A stretch of DNA of 64,000 nt. Origin: Verrucomicrobiota bacterium. Lineage in GTDB: Bacteria > Verrucomicrobiota > Verrucomicrobiia > Opitutales > UBA953. The stretch covers positions 1 to 64,000 of the forward strand of contig JAURJZ010000007.1 of NCBI GenBank assembly GCA_030831965.1, read 5' to 3'. Below, in pieces: positions 36,006 to 46,278 of the stretch. Below the pieces are notes generated by a model. The model worked only from the letters and a program-made list of their open reading frames with translations, had not been told where the DNA came from and did not search any database. The position numbers were made by a program, and so were the translations under genes. Position 1 is the first letter of the stretch. Each line of letters starts with the position of its first letter.

Positions 36006-37289
36006 ATGAGCCTCCGCCTCACCCCCCACACGCGCCGCGAATTCCTCGCCACCTCCGGCCGCGGCCTCGGCTTGGTGGCCTTCGCCGGCTTCGCCCCCTC
36101 CTTCCTCGTCCAGTCGATCAAGGCCGAGACGCCGAAGGCCGAGAAGGACCGGAGCATCCTCGTGCTCGTCCAGCTGGCCGGCGGCAACGACGGGCTCAAC
36201 ACGGTCGTCCACCACGAGAACGACGGCTACCACCGGCTGCGCCCCAACCTGGCGCTGCGCCCCGCCGCGGGCCTGCTCAAGGTCGACGACCAGATCTCGC
36301 TCCATCCGTCGATGGGCAAGATGCACGAGCTGCTCAAGGAGGGCAAGCTGGGCGTCGTCCAGAACGTGGGCTACCCCAACCCGAACCGCTCCCACTTCCG
36401 CTCGACGGAGATCTGGGAGACGGCGTCCGACAGCGACAAGGTGGCCTACGACGGCTGGGTCGGCCGCTATTTCGACGCCGACTGCGCCGGCGCCCCCGGC
36501 AAGGACCCCCTGGCCATCCACGGCGGCAGCGTCCTCCCGCAGTCCTTCCAGTCGTCCCGCAACCACAACATCTTCGGGCTTGGCGGCGGCGTCGGCCGCG
36601 GCGCGCGCAAGGGCTCGAAGTCGCCCTCCGGTGGCAAGGAGGAGACCGAGCTGCTGATGGACCTCAACGCGGCCGCCCTTCCCGGGGTCGACGAGAAGGA
36701 CCCCTCGGACAACACCCACTACCTCCGGCACGCCATGATGGACGCGCTCCTGACCGAGAGCCGGGTGGCCGAGACCATCGCCGCCTACAAGCCCTCCGTC
36801 GCCTACCCGGCGAGCAACCTCGGCCAGTCCCTCCAGCGCATCGCCGCCCTCATCGCCTCCGGCATGGAGACGCGCGTCTACTACGCCACGCTCGGCGGCT
36901 TCGACACGCACGCCAACCAGCTCGGCCGCCACGCCCAGCTCCTGCGGGACCTCAGCGACTCGCTCGCGGCCTTCCAGGCCGACCTGGAGAAGAAGCGCCT
37001 GGACCGCCAGGTCCTGACCATGACGTTCTCGGAGTTCGGGCGGACCGCGCGCGAGAACTCGACCGTCGGCACCGACCACGGCACCGCCGCGCCGCTGTTC
37101 GTCATGCACACCGGGGTGAGGCAGGCCGTGACCGGCACCCCGCCCAGCCTGGACCTCAAGCCCGGCCAGGACGTCACCTTCTCGACCGACTTCCGCCAGG
37201 TCTACGCCACCGTGCTCAAGGGCTTCCTCAAGTCGGATCCGGCCAAGGTGCTCGGCAAGGCGGGCTTCAAGGACGTCGGCTTCATCTGA
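36006..37289 (+). CDS. DUF1501 family Tat-exported protein
   Basis: A 427-residue protein of the DUF1501 family (alkaline-phosphatase-like fold). The N-terminus has a twin-arginine signal: TRREFL (Arg10-Arg11) followed by hydrophobic LGLVAFAGFAPSFLV, so it is exported folded. LVLVQLAGGNDGLNTVV and RSHFRSTEIWETA are family signatures, with TMTFSEFGRTARENSTVGTDHG (key FGRT...GTDHG) near the C-terminus. It follows DUF1800 by 4 nt and ends just before a strong terminator. The physiological role is unknown. Confidence 0.88.
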   Translation: MSLRLTPHTRREFLATSGRGLGLVAFAGFAPSFLVQSIKAETPKAEKDRSILVLVQLAGGNDGLNTVVHHENDGYHRLRPNLALRPAAGLLKVDDQISLHPSMGKMHELLKEGKLGVVQNVGYPNPNRSHFRSTEIWETASDSDKVAYDGWVGRYFDADCAGAPGKDPLAIHGGSVLPQSFQSSRNHNIFGLGGGVGRGARKGSKSPSGGKEETELLMDLNAAALPGVDEKDPSDNTHYLRHAMMDALLTESRVAETIAAYKPSVAYPASNLGQSLQRIAALIASGMETRVYYATLGGFDTHANQLGRHAQLLRDLSDSLAAFQADLEKKRLDRQVLTMTFSEFGRTARENSTVGTDHGTAAPLFVMHTGVRQAVTGTPPSLDLKPGQDVTFSTDFRQVYATVLKGFLKSDPAKVLGKAGFKDVGFI

Positions 37290-37313
37290 GGCCGCGCGGG
37301 AAACGGCGGCAGG

Positions 37314-37349
37314 CCGCGCCGCGCGCGCGACCCGGCGCGGGGGCTTTTT
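37314..37349 (+). terminator. intrinsic terminator after DUF1501
   Basis: An 8-bp stem (CCGCGCCG 37314-37321, CGGCGCGG 37333-37340), then GGGC and TTTTT. It lies 24 nt after the stop codon. Confidence 0.7.
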
Positions 37350-37353
37350 GCTC

Positions 37354-37381
37354 TTGCCCCGGAAGGCCGCCGGACCATCGT
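37354..37381 (+). promoter_or_regulatory. candidate promoter of tRNA-Met(initiator)
   Basis: TTGCCC (37354-37359), 16 bp, CATCGT (37376-37381), then 16 nt to the mature tRNA. The -10 box and the distance are the same as for tRNA-Cys at 51 kb. Confidence 0.55.
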
Positions 37382-37397
37382 GGACTTTCCGCTGACC

Positions 37398-37475
37398 TGC
37401 AGGGTGGAGCAGCCCGGTTAGCTCGTCAGGCTCATAACCTGAAGGTCGTAGGTTCAAATCCTACCCCTGCACCCA
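37398..37475 (+). tRNA. tRNA-Met (CAT), initiator type
   Basis: A 78-nt tRNA including encoded CCA. The acceptor stem is TGCAGGG/CCCTGCA, the anticodon stem is TCAGG/CCTGA around CTCATAA (anticodon CAT at 37433-37435), and the T stem is GTAGG/CCTAC. The D arm (GGAGCAG...AGCTCGTC) is that of initiator tRNAs. Two initiator hallmarks differ from the E. coli form: positions 1 and 72 form a U-A pair, and the three anticodon-stem G-C pairs read AGG/CCU. The discriminator is C. Confidence 0.9.
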
Positions 37476-37752
37476 GCGGATGTTAACAACTGGCCGGCCC
37501 TTTACGGCTGTTTGACACTTCCAGGCGCGTCCCGGAGCGCCATTCAAGCCCGGTTTTGGCCGCCCTGGGAGGTCGGGGAACGATAATACGCCAAAAAACG
37601 CTTTTTTGCTTGCGCCCACCGGGCACTTATCCACATTCAGCCTCACTTCTCCTACGGGAGATGGGGTAAGTAAGACAAAGTAGAAAATAAAGGCGGGCTA
37701 CGTAGGGGTACGTAGCCCGCCTCCTTTTTGGGCCCGTGCGCCGGGGCGCGGG
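37476..37752. other. structured 277-nt intergenic region
   Basis: No ORF is supported here. It holds a perfect DnaA-box sequence TTATCCACA (37627-37635), an A6-CGC-T6 inverted repeat near 37593, a small UACG-tetraloop hairpin (37648-37661), and a bidirectional terminator at its right end. It is AT-richer than the neighbourhood. A short non-coding RNA is possible but no good promoter is visible, only GATAAT at 37582. Confidence 0.45.
37692..37729. terminator. bidirectional terminator between tRNA-Met and pilC
   Basis: A perfect 13-bp stem (37692-37704 with 37709-37721, key TACGTA at the tip) with loop GGGG. On the plus strand it is followed by TCCTTTTT; on the minus strand by TTTATTTT. On the minus strand it would end the pilus operon; on the plus strand the tRNA transcript or a small RNA. 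Confidence 0.85.
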
Positions 37753-39027
37753 TCAGCCCCCGGTCATCTGGGTGATGAGCGTGATGAGGGGGAGGAACAT
37801 CGCCAGCACGATGGTGCCGACGACGACCGCGAGGAAGACGATGAGCACGGGCTCGATGATCGAGGTGAGGGCGCCGACGGCGTTGTCGACCTCCTCGTCG
37901 TAGATGTCGGCCACCCGGTTGAGCATCTCGGGCAGCTGGCCCGTCTCCTCGCCGACCTGGATCATGGAGGTGACCATCTGCGGGAAGACGCCGGACTGCT
38001 CGAGGGGGACGGAGAGCGGCTCGCCGTCGCGCACGCGGTCGTGGACGCGCTCGAGCGAGTCGGCGATGACGACGTTGGAGAGGGTGTCGCGGGTGATGTT
38101 GATCGACTGCAGGATGGGCACGCCCGAGGCCATCAGGGTGCCGAAGGTGCGGGCGAAGCGCGAGACCGTCACGATCTGCACGAAGCCGCCGATCTTGGGG
38201 AGGCGGAAGAGCATCCGGTCGAAGACCTGCTTGCCCGCCTTGCTCGCCAGCCAGGACCGGAGGCCGAGGTAGCCGCCGAGGAGGACGCCGTAGGCGATGA
38301 CCGGGCGGAGGAGGCCGGTGACGGACAGCTCGGAGGGCAGCATCCAGTTCTGGAGGAAGGTCGAGATGCCGATGACGAAGGCGGTCAGCGGGGGCATGGC
38401 CGTCTTCTGCGCGGCGAGCAGGTTCTGGAAGGCCGGGACGACCTTGACCAGGAGGACGATGACGATGACGACCGCGACCGAGACGACGACGGCCGGGTAG
38501 ACCATGGCGGACTTGACCTTCTTCTGGATGCGCTGGGCCTTCTCGCGGAAGCCGGCGAGGCGGCCGAGGACCTTGTCGAGCACGCCGCCCGCCTCGCCCG
38601 CCTTGACCATGTTGACGAACAGGCGGTCGAAGGCCTTGGGATGGGCGGCGAGGGCCTCGGAGAAGTTGTTGCCCTGGGAGACGTTGTCGGCGATCTGGCC
38701 GAGGATCTCCTTGAAGAGGGGGTTGCGCTCCTGCTTGTGGATGAGCTCGAGGGCGCGGAGGAGGGGAAGGCCGGCGGTGAGCAGGGTGGCCAGCTGGCGG
38801 GCCATGGTGGTGACCTCCTCGGGGGTGACCTTGGCGCCGAAACGGAAGCCCTTGGAGGGGGCGGGGGCGGCGGGCTTGGCGGCCGCGGGTCCGTCGCCGG
38901 AGAGGGCCGTGACCATGAGGCCCTTGGCCATGAGCTTCTTGCGGGCGTCGTCGGCGGAGTCGGCGTCGACCTTGCCGGCGGCCTGCTGGCCGCTGCGGTC
39001 GATGGCGGTGTACTTGAACTCGGGCAT
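37753..39027 (-). CDS. type IV pilus/type II secretion platform protein PilC/GspF
   Basis: A 424-residue inner-membrane protein that anchors the assembly ATPase. It has the N-terminal cytoplasmic extension EFKYTAIDRSGQQAAGKV, two GspF domains (about 70-195 and 275-400) with RQLATLLTAGLPLLRAL and RFARTFGTLMASGVPILQS, and three membrane helices, the last at VLIVFLAVVVGTIVLAMFL. It is the last of four genes (GspE-PilT-PilB-PilC, transcribed leftwards) and is followed by a strong terminator. Alternative name GspF; the family cannot be split by sequence alone. Confidence 0.9.
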   Translation of the reverse strand: MPEFKYTAIDRSGQQAAGKVDADSADDARKKLMAKGLMVTALSGDGPAAAKPAAPAPSKGFRFGAKVTPEEVTTMARQLATLLTAGLPLLRALELIHKQERNPLFKEILGQIADNVSQGNNFSEALAAHPKAFDRLFVNMVKAGEAGGVLDKVLGRLAGFREKAQRIQKKVKSAMVYPAVVVSVAVVIVIVLLVKVVPAFQNLLAAQKTAMPPLTAFVIGISTFLQNWMLPSELSVTGLLRPVIAYGVLLGGYLGLRSWLASKAGKQVFDRMLFRLPKIGGFVQIVTVSRFARTFGTLMASGVPILQSINITRDTLSNVVIADSLERVHDRVRDGEPLSVPLEQSGVFPQMVTSMIQVGEETGQLPEMLNRVADIYDEEVDNAVGALTSIIEPVLIVFLAVVVGTIVLAMFLPLITLITQMTGG

Positions 39028-39047
39028 GGGGGTGGGGTGGTGAAGGT

Positions 39048-40739
39048 TCAGGTGTACTTGAGGACCTCCTCGATGGTGGTCTGCCCGTCGAAGATGGCGC
39101 GGAGGCCGTCGTCACGCAAGGTCCGCATGCCGAACTCGATGGATTTCTGCTTGAGGACGAGGGTGGGGGACTTGCGGGTGATGAGCTCGCGGAGGGGGTC
39201 GTTGACCCGCATCAGCTCGAAGAGGCCCTGGCGGCCCTTGTAGCCCGACTTGTTGCACTCCGGGCAGCCCTTGCCGAAGAAGAACCGCTTGTTGGCGATC
39301 TCGATGGGGTCGACCTGGAGGAGGGCGACGGTCTCCTGGTCGGGCTCGAAGGCGGTGCGGCAGGACTTGCAGACGCGGCGAAGGAGGCGCTGGGCGAGGA
39401 CGCCCTCGACCGCGGCGGAGATGAGGAAGGGCTCCAGCCCCATGTCGATGAGGCGGGTGATGGCGCCGGGCGCGTCGTTGGTGTGGAGGGTGGAGAGGAC
39501 GACGTGGCCGGTGAGGGAGGCCTGGACGGCGATCTGGGCGGTCTCGAGGTCGCGGATCTCGCCGACCATGATGGTGTCGGGGTCCTGGCGGAGGAAGGAG
39601 CGGAGGGCGGCGGCGAAGGTCAGGCCGACCTGGTGGTTGATCGGCACCTGCATGATGCCCTCGACCTCGTACTCGACGGGGTCCTCGGCGGTGAGGATCT
39701 TGACGTCCTCGGTGTTCACCTCGCGCAGCGCGGAGTAGAGGGTGGTGGTCTTGCCCGAGCCGGTGGGGCCGGTCACGATGAAGACGCCGTTGGGCCGGTT
39801 GACCAGCTCCCGGATGCCCTCCATGATGTCGGGCTGCATCGAGAGGTTGCCGAGGTCGAGGTTGACCACGGTCTTGTCGAGGATGCGGAGCACCACGGAC
39901 TCGCCGAACTGGGTCGGCAGGGTGGAGACGCGGAGGTCGATGGCGCGGCCGCCGATGGTGGTCTTGATGCGGCCGTCCTGCGGGACGCGGCGCTCGGCGA
40001 TGTTGAGCGCGGACATCACCTTGACGCGGGCGATGACGGCGGGGGCGAGGTTGCGGGGCGGCGGCGCCATCTCGTAGAGCGAGCCGTCGATGCGGTAGCG
40101 GATGCGGAACTGGTCCTCGAAGGGCTCGAAGTGGATGTCGGACGCCTTGGCCTTGACCGCCTCCTGGAGGACGAGGTCGACGAACCGGATGATGGGGGCC
40201 TGGTTGGCGGCCTCGGCGACGTCGGCCTCGCTGGCGGGATCGCCCGCCCCGGCCTCGCCCGTCTCGAACTCGCCGAGCAGGTCCTCCATCGAGGACTGGG
40301 CGGGCTCGCCGTAGGTCCGGATGACGGCGGCCTCGACGAGGTCGGGGTCGACCACGGCGAACTCCACGTCCTTCTGGAGCATGAAGGTCAGCTCGGAGAC
40401 GGCGGAGGAGTTGAAGGGGTCGCGGGCGAGGAGGGTGACGCGGGCGCCGTCGAGGGCGACGGGCAGGGCCAGGTAGCGGTGGGCCTGGGCGGGCTTGAGG
40501 ATGCGGGTGACCTCGGGATCGACGTCGCCGGGGACGGCGGCGTAGAACGGGACGCCGAGGGCGTCGGCCACCGCCTGCAGGATGGCGGGCCGGTCGGCGA
40601 TGCCGGAGTCGAGCAGGAGGGCGGCGTAGGACTTCCCGCTGGAGAGGTGGTTCTCCCAGATCTCGGCGTCCTGCTCGTCGGTGACGAGGTGGTGCGAGCG
40701 CGCGATCTCCCTCAGGCTGTCGCTATGGTCGTCGAACAT
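39048..40739 (-). CDS. type IV pilus assembly/type II secretion ATPase, second copy (PilB/GspE)
   Basis: A 563-residue AAA-type ATPase that powers pilin extension. The N-terminal MshEN-like domain (about 1-150) precedes the N2 domain ([20 protein letters not shown]) and the Walker [17 protein letters not shown]. The Asp box is [10 protein letters not shown], the His box STLHTNDA. The zinc motif is CKSC (about 30 residues later CPEC). It is the third gene of the operon, 3 nt after pilT, with which it likely works against. Two PilB-type ATPases in one operon is noteworthy. Confidence 0.92.
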   Translation of the reverse strand: MFDDHSDSLREIARSHHLVTDEQDAEIWENHLSSGKSYAALLLDSGIADRPAILQAVADALGVPFYAAVPGDVDPEVTRILKPAQAHRYLALPVALDGARVTLLARDPFNSSAVSELTFMLQKDVEFAVVDPDLVEAAVIRTYGEPAQSSMEDLLGEFETGEAGAGDPASEADVAEAANQAPIIRFVDLVLQEAVKAKASDIHFEPFEDQFRIRYRIDGSLYEMAPPPRNLAPAVIARVKVMSALNIAERRVPQDGRIKTTIGGRAIDLRVSTLPTQFGESVVLRILDKTVVNLDLGNLSMQPDIMEGIRELVNRPNGVFIVTGPTGSGKTTTLYSALREVNTEDVKILTAEDPVEYEVEGIMQVPINHQVGLTFAAALRSFLRQDPDTIMVGEIRDLETAQIAVQASLTGHVVLSTLHTNDAPGAITRLIDMGLEPFLISAAVEGVLAQRLLRRVCKSCRTAFEPDQETVALLQVDPIEIANKRFFFGKGCPECNKSGYKGRQGLFELMRVNDPLRELITRKSPTLVLKQKSIEFGMRTLRDDGLRAIFDGQTTIEEVLKYT

Positions 40740-40742
40740 GGA

Positions 40743-41813
40743 TCAAAGCTTGCCGGCCTCCTTGAGCCGGCTGCGCATCATCTCATGGTCCTGGCAGTGG
40801 ACGAGGGCCTCGTCGGGCGCGATGCGGCCCTGCTGGACGAGGGCGAGCAGGTCGGCGTCGAGGGTGCGCATGCCGCGGGAGCCGCCGGTCTCGATGTCGG
40901 AGACGATCTGGAAGGTCTTGTTCTCGCGGATCTTGGCCGCGATGGCGTCGGTCTTGACCATGATCTCGTAGGCGGCGACGCGCTTGCCGTCGACCGTCCG
41001 GCAGAGCGACTGGGAGATGACCGCGACGACAGAGGAGGCGAGCTGGACGCGGATCTGGTCCTTGGCCCCGGTGGGGAAGGCGTCGAGGATGCGGTCGACG
41101 GTGCGGGCGGCGCCGGTGGTGTGGAGGGTGCCGAAGACGAGGTGCCCGGTCTCGGCGGCGGAGACCGCGGCCTCGATGGTCTCGAGGTCGCGCATCTCGC
41201 CGATGAGGATGACGTCGGGGTCCTGGCGGAGGGCGGAGCGGATGCCGTCGGCGAAGGAGGGCACGTCGCTGTGCACCTCGCGCTGGGTGACGACGCAGCG
41301 GCGGTGGGTGTGATAGTACTCGATCGGGTCCTCGATGGTGACGATGTGGCCGTCGTTGGTCTCGTTGATCCAGCTGATCATCGAGGCGAGGGTGGTCGAC
41401 TTGCCCGAGCCGGTCGGTCCGGTGACGAGGATGAGCCCGCGGGGGCGGGCCAGCAGGTCCTTGACCATGTCGGGCAGTCGGAGGTCCTTCAGCGAGTAGA
41501 TGGTGGTGGGGATGAGCCGCAGGACGAGGCCGACCACGCCCTTGCCCCGGTAGACGTTGACGCGGAAGCGGGCCTTGGACTGGTAGGAGAAGCCGAAGTC
41601 GCAGCCGCCGTCGCGCTTGAGGCGCTCGAGCTGGTCGGCGGGCCCGATGGACTGGGCGAGGGCCTGGGTGTCCTCCGGCGTGAGCTTGTCGCCCTCGAGC
41701 GGGATCATGTCGCCCGAGATGCGCAGGCAGGGGGTCTGCCCGACGTGGAGGTGGAGGTCGGAGGCGCCGTTCTCGATCATCGCCTCCAGCAGCTGGTGCA
41801 TCTCGTAGGCCAT
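40743..41813 (-). CDS. twitching motility retraction ATPase PilT
   Basis: A 356-residue hexameric ATPase for pilus retraction. It has [19 protein letters not shown] at the N-terminus, Walker [17 protein letters not shown], the Asp box [22 protein letters not shown] (key LIGEMRD), and the PilT-type His box [14 protein letters not shown], which has HTTGA rather than the HTND of PilB. PilT presence implies real type IV pili and twitching rather than only type II secretion. It starts 5 nt after the first GspE-like gene. Confidence 0.94.
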   Translation of the reverse strand: MAYEMHQLLEAMIENGASDLHLHVGQTPCLRISGDMIPLEGDKLTPEDTQALAQSIGPADQLERLKRDGGCDFGFSYQSKARFRVNVYRGKGVVGLVLRLIPTTIYSLKDLRLPDMVKDLLARPRGLILVTGPTGSGKSTTLASMISWINETNDGHIVTIEDPIEYYHTHRRCVVTQREVHSDVPSFADGIRSALRQDPDVILIGEMRDLETIEAAVSAAETGHLVFGTLHTTGAARTVDRILDAFPTGAKDQIRVQLASSVVAVISQSLCRTVDGKRVAAYEIMVKTDAIAAKIRENKTFQIVSDIETGGSRGMRTLDADLLALVQQGRIAPDEALVHCQDHEMMRSRLKEAGKL

Positions 41814-41818
41814 GGAAT

Positions 41819-43537
41819 TCAGTCGTCGGCGGCGACGGTGGCGGCGACGACCTCCTCGACGGTGGTCATGCCGGAGGCGATCTTGCGGATGCCGTCCTCG
41901 CGCATCGTGCGCATGCCGGCCTGCCGCGCCTTGCGGCGGAGGTCGACGAGGGTCGCGCCGGAGTAGATCATCTGCTGGATCTCCTCGCTGACCACGAAGA
42001 ACTCGAAGACGCCGCGGCGGCCCTTGTAGCCGCGCTCGCCGCAGCGGGCGCAGCCGGCGCCCTTCATCGGGGTGGCGCCCCTCAGGTCGGCCGCGGTGAT
42101 GCCGAGGGCGGCGAGCTCCCTGGAGGTGGGCTGGTAGGGGGCGGCGCAGGACTGGCAGATGCGGCGGATGAGCCGCTGGGCGAGGGCGCCGCGGAGGGCG
42201 GCGGAGACAAGGTAGGGGGCGACGCCGATGTCGACCAGGCGGGTCACCGCGCTGACCGAGTCGTTGGTGTGGAGGGTGGAGAAGACCATGTGGCCGGTGA
42301 GGGCGGCGTTGATGGCGATCTCGGCCGTCTCCTTGTCGCGGATCTCGCCCACCATGACGATGTTGGGGGCCTGGCGGAGCATGGCGCGGAGGGCGGCGGC
42401 GAAGGTCATGCCGACCTCGCGCTTGACGCCGACCTGGTTGATGCCGGCCAGCTGGTACTCGACCGGGTCCTCGACCGTGATGATCTTGCGGTCGGGCTTG
42501 TTGATGTAGTTGAGGGCGGAGTAGAGGGTGGTGGACTTACCCGAGCCGGTGGGGCCGGTGACGAGGAAGACGCCGTCGGAGCCGCCGATGAGGCCCTGGA
42601 AGACGGCCTGGTCGTCCGCGAAGAAGCCGAGCTCGGGGAGGCCGAGCCGGAGGCCCTCCTTGTCGAGGATTCGCATGACGATGGACTCGCCGTAGACGGT
42701 GGGGAGGACGGAAACGCGCAGGTCGATGTCCCTGCCGCCGGACTTGGCCTGGATGCGCCCGTCCTGGGGGACGCGCTTCTCGGCGAGGGAGACGTCCGCC
42801 ATGAGCTTGAGGCGGGAGATGATGGAGGCCTGGAGGCGCTTGGGCGGGCCCTTCATCTCCTGCAGGACGCCGTCGACGCGGAAGCGGACGCGGAAGCGCT
42901 TCTCCATCGGCTCGAGGTGGATGTCGGACGCCTTGCGCTTGATGGCGTCGACGATGAGGGAGTTGACGTACCGGATGATCGGGGCGTCGTCCTCCTTGAC
43001 GTCGCCGCCGGCGGGCAGGTCGAGGCCGGCCTCGGCGCCCTCGGCGGCCTTGCCGAAGACATCCTCGTAGGAGACGTTCATCTGGCCGCCGGAGTAGCAG
43101 CGCTCGATGGCCTTGGTCAGCTGGTCGGGCGGGGCGAGCCGGGGGTTGAGGGTCAGCTTGAGGATGCGGGAGAGGGAGTCGAGGGAGTCGGTGTCGAGCG
43201 GGTCGCCGACGGCGACCTGGAGCTCCGAGCCGTCCATCTGGAGGGGGAGGATGCGGTGGCGCTCGGCGAGGTCGCGGCTGACCAGCTTGAGGACCTCCTC
43301 GGCGGGGGCGACCTGGGCGAGGTCGACGACCTCCATGTCGAACTCCCGGGCGAGGGCGGCGGTGATGGCGTCCCAGGTGACCGCCCCGCCGGAGACGAGC
43401 TTCTCGAGGGCGAGGGTGTCGGCGTTGGCGGAGGCGGGGACGTCGCCCAAGGCCGCCCGCGCGGCGGCGACGACCGCGGGGGGCACAAGTCCCTTGTCCT
43501 GGATGAACTGGATGACGAAGTCGTCGGCGGTCGTCAC
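41819..43537 (-). CDS. type IV pilus assembly/type II secretion ATPase, first copy (PilB/GspE)
   Basis: A 572-residue ATPase, paralogue of the copy at 39-40.7 kb. It has an N-terminal MshEN-like domain, [21 protein letters not shown], Walker [28 protein letters not shown], and [12 protein letters not shown]. The zinc motif is CQSC and CARC. It is the first gene of the operon and begins with GTG at 43537. No clear promoter lies directly upstream, only a terminator for coaE, so the promoter may be within the 100-nt gap. Confidence 0.92.
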   Translation of the reverse strand: MTTADDFVIQFIQDKGLVPPAVVAAARAALGDVPASANADTLALEKLVSGGAVTWDAITAALAREFDMEVVDLAQVAPAEEVLKLVSRDLAERHRILPLQMDGSELQVAVGDPLDTDSLDSLSRILKLTLNPRLAPPDQLTKAIERCYSGGQMNVSYEDVFGKAAEGAEAGLDLPAGGDVKEDDAPIIRYVNSLIVDAIKRKASDIHLEPMEKRFRVRFRVDGVLQEMKGPPKRLQASIISRLKLMADVSLAEKRVPQDGRIQAKSGGRDIDLRVSVLPTVYGESIVMRILDKEGLRLGLPELGFFADDQAVFQGLIGGSDGVFLVTGPTGSGKSTTLYSALNYINKPDRKIITVEDPVEYQLAGINQVGVKREVGMTFAAALRAMLRQAPNIVMVGEIRDKETAEIAINAALTGHMVFSTLHTNDSVSAVTRLVDIGVAPYLVSAALRGALAQRLIRRICQSCAAPYQPTSRELAALGITAADLRGATPMKGAGCARCGERGYKGRRGVFEFFVVSEEIQQMIYSGATLVDLRRKARQAGMRTMREDGIRKIASGMTTVEEVVAATVAADD

Positions 43538-43597
43538 GGGAGGGTATCCTGGGGAGGCTGGGGTGAAGGGGTGTCCAAACCCCGGGGAAGGGCTGGG

Positions 43598-43623
43598 AAA
43601 AAACTAGCCCCGCGCGCAGGGGC
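43598..43623 (-). terminator. intrinsic terminator of coaE
   Basis: On the minus strand GCCCC (43623-43619) pairs with GGGGC (43611-43607) and is followed by TAG and six T. It lies 14 nt after the coaE stop. Confidence 0.6.
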
Positions 43624-43637
43624 GGCAAAGCCTAAAT

Positions 43638-44219
43638 TCAGCCCCGGACGGCCCGGAGCCGGGCGACCAAGGCGGCCACCTGGGCCTCGAGCTGCTCGAG
43701 GGTGCCGTCGTTGGTCAGGACGTGGTCGGCGCGGCGGGCCTTCTCCTCCACGGGCAGCTGGGCCGCGAGCCGGGCCTGGATCTGGGCGCGGGTCCAGCCA
43801 CGGCCGAGGAGGCGCTGGACCTGGACCTGGGGCTTGGAGACCACGGCCACGGTCGTGTCGAAGTCGCCCTGCCAGCCCTTCTCGAAGAGCAGGGGGATGT
43901 CCACCACCCAGTCGCGGGCGGCATCCCGGGTGGCCTCCTGCCATTCGCGGCGGATGCGGGGGTGGATGCGCGACTCCAGCCATCGGAGCTCGGACGGCTC
44001 GGAGAAGACGCGCTCGGCGATGAAGTCGCGGTCCGGAAGGCCGTTCTCGAGCAGGGACTCGTCGCCCCAGCGGGCTTGGATCTCTCGGACGAGGGCGGGG
44101 TCGAGCAGGGCGGCGTGGGCGAGCCGGTCGGCGCAGATCACCTGGAAGCCCTGGCGGCCGAAGCAGGCGGAGGCGGCGGTCTTGCCGCAACCGATCCCTC
44201 CGGTGAGTCCGATGCGCAT
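43638..44219 (-). CDS. coaE: dephospho-CoA kinase
   Basis: CoaE adds the 3'-phosphate to dephospho-CoA, the last step of CoA synthesis. The 193-residue protein begins MRIGLTGGIGCGKTAAS, with the P-loop GGIGCGKT. ADRLAHAALLDP is the substrate lid start and VVDIPLLFEKGW the Walker B region. Length is normal (about 200). It is flanked by a predicted leaderless promoter upstream and a terminator downstream, so it may be a monocistronic unit between ftsH and the pilus operon. Confidence 0.94.
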   Translation of the reverse strand: MRIGLTGGIGCGKTAASACFGRQGFQVICADRLAHAALLDPALVREIQARWGDESLLENGLPDRDFIAERVFSEPSELRWLESRIHPRIRREWQEATRDAARDWVVDIPLLFEKGWQGDFDTTVAVVSKPQVQVQRLLGRGWTRAQIQARLAAQLPVEEKARRADHVLTNDGTLEQLEAQVAALVARLRAVRG

Positions 44220-44226
44220 GGGAGGC

Positions 44227-44254
44227 ATGCTGCCCGCGGCGCGGGGAAAGGCAA
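44227..44254 (-). promoter_or_regulatory. candidate leaderless promoter of coaE
   Basis: On the minus strand TTGCCT (44254-44249), 16 bp, CAGCAT (44232-44227), then 7 nt to the ATG at 44219. Confidence 0.4.
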
Positions 44255-44269
44255 CCCCTTGTGGCGAGG

Positions 44270-46243
<1,974 letters not shown>

Positions 46244-46250
46244 GACGGAC

Positions 46251-46278
46251 GGTCTAGGGTGAGCACGGGCCCTGCCAA
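46251..46278 (-). promoter_or_regulatory. candidate leaderless promoter of ftsH
   Basis: On the minus strand TTGGCA (46278-46273), 16 bp, TAGACC (46256-46251), then 7 nt to the ATG at 46243. It overlaps the last codons of tilS. Confidence 0.5.

Noticed and set aside
37512-37540. TTGACA as a promoter in the tRNA-pilC gap
   Set aside because: No TA-containing -10 box at 16-18 bp spacing.
37627-37635. DnaA box as evidence of a replication origin
   Set aside because: Only one box, with no dnaA, dnaN or parA nearby and no clear box cluster.
43535-43560. Leaderless promoter for the first PilB/GspE gene
   Set aside because: GGATAC lies near the GTG start but no -35-like box at the right distance was found.
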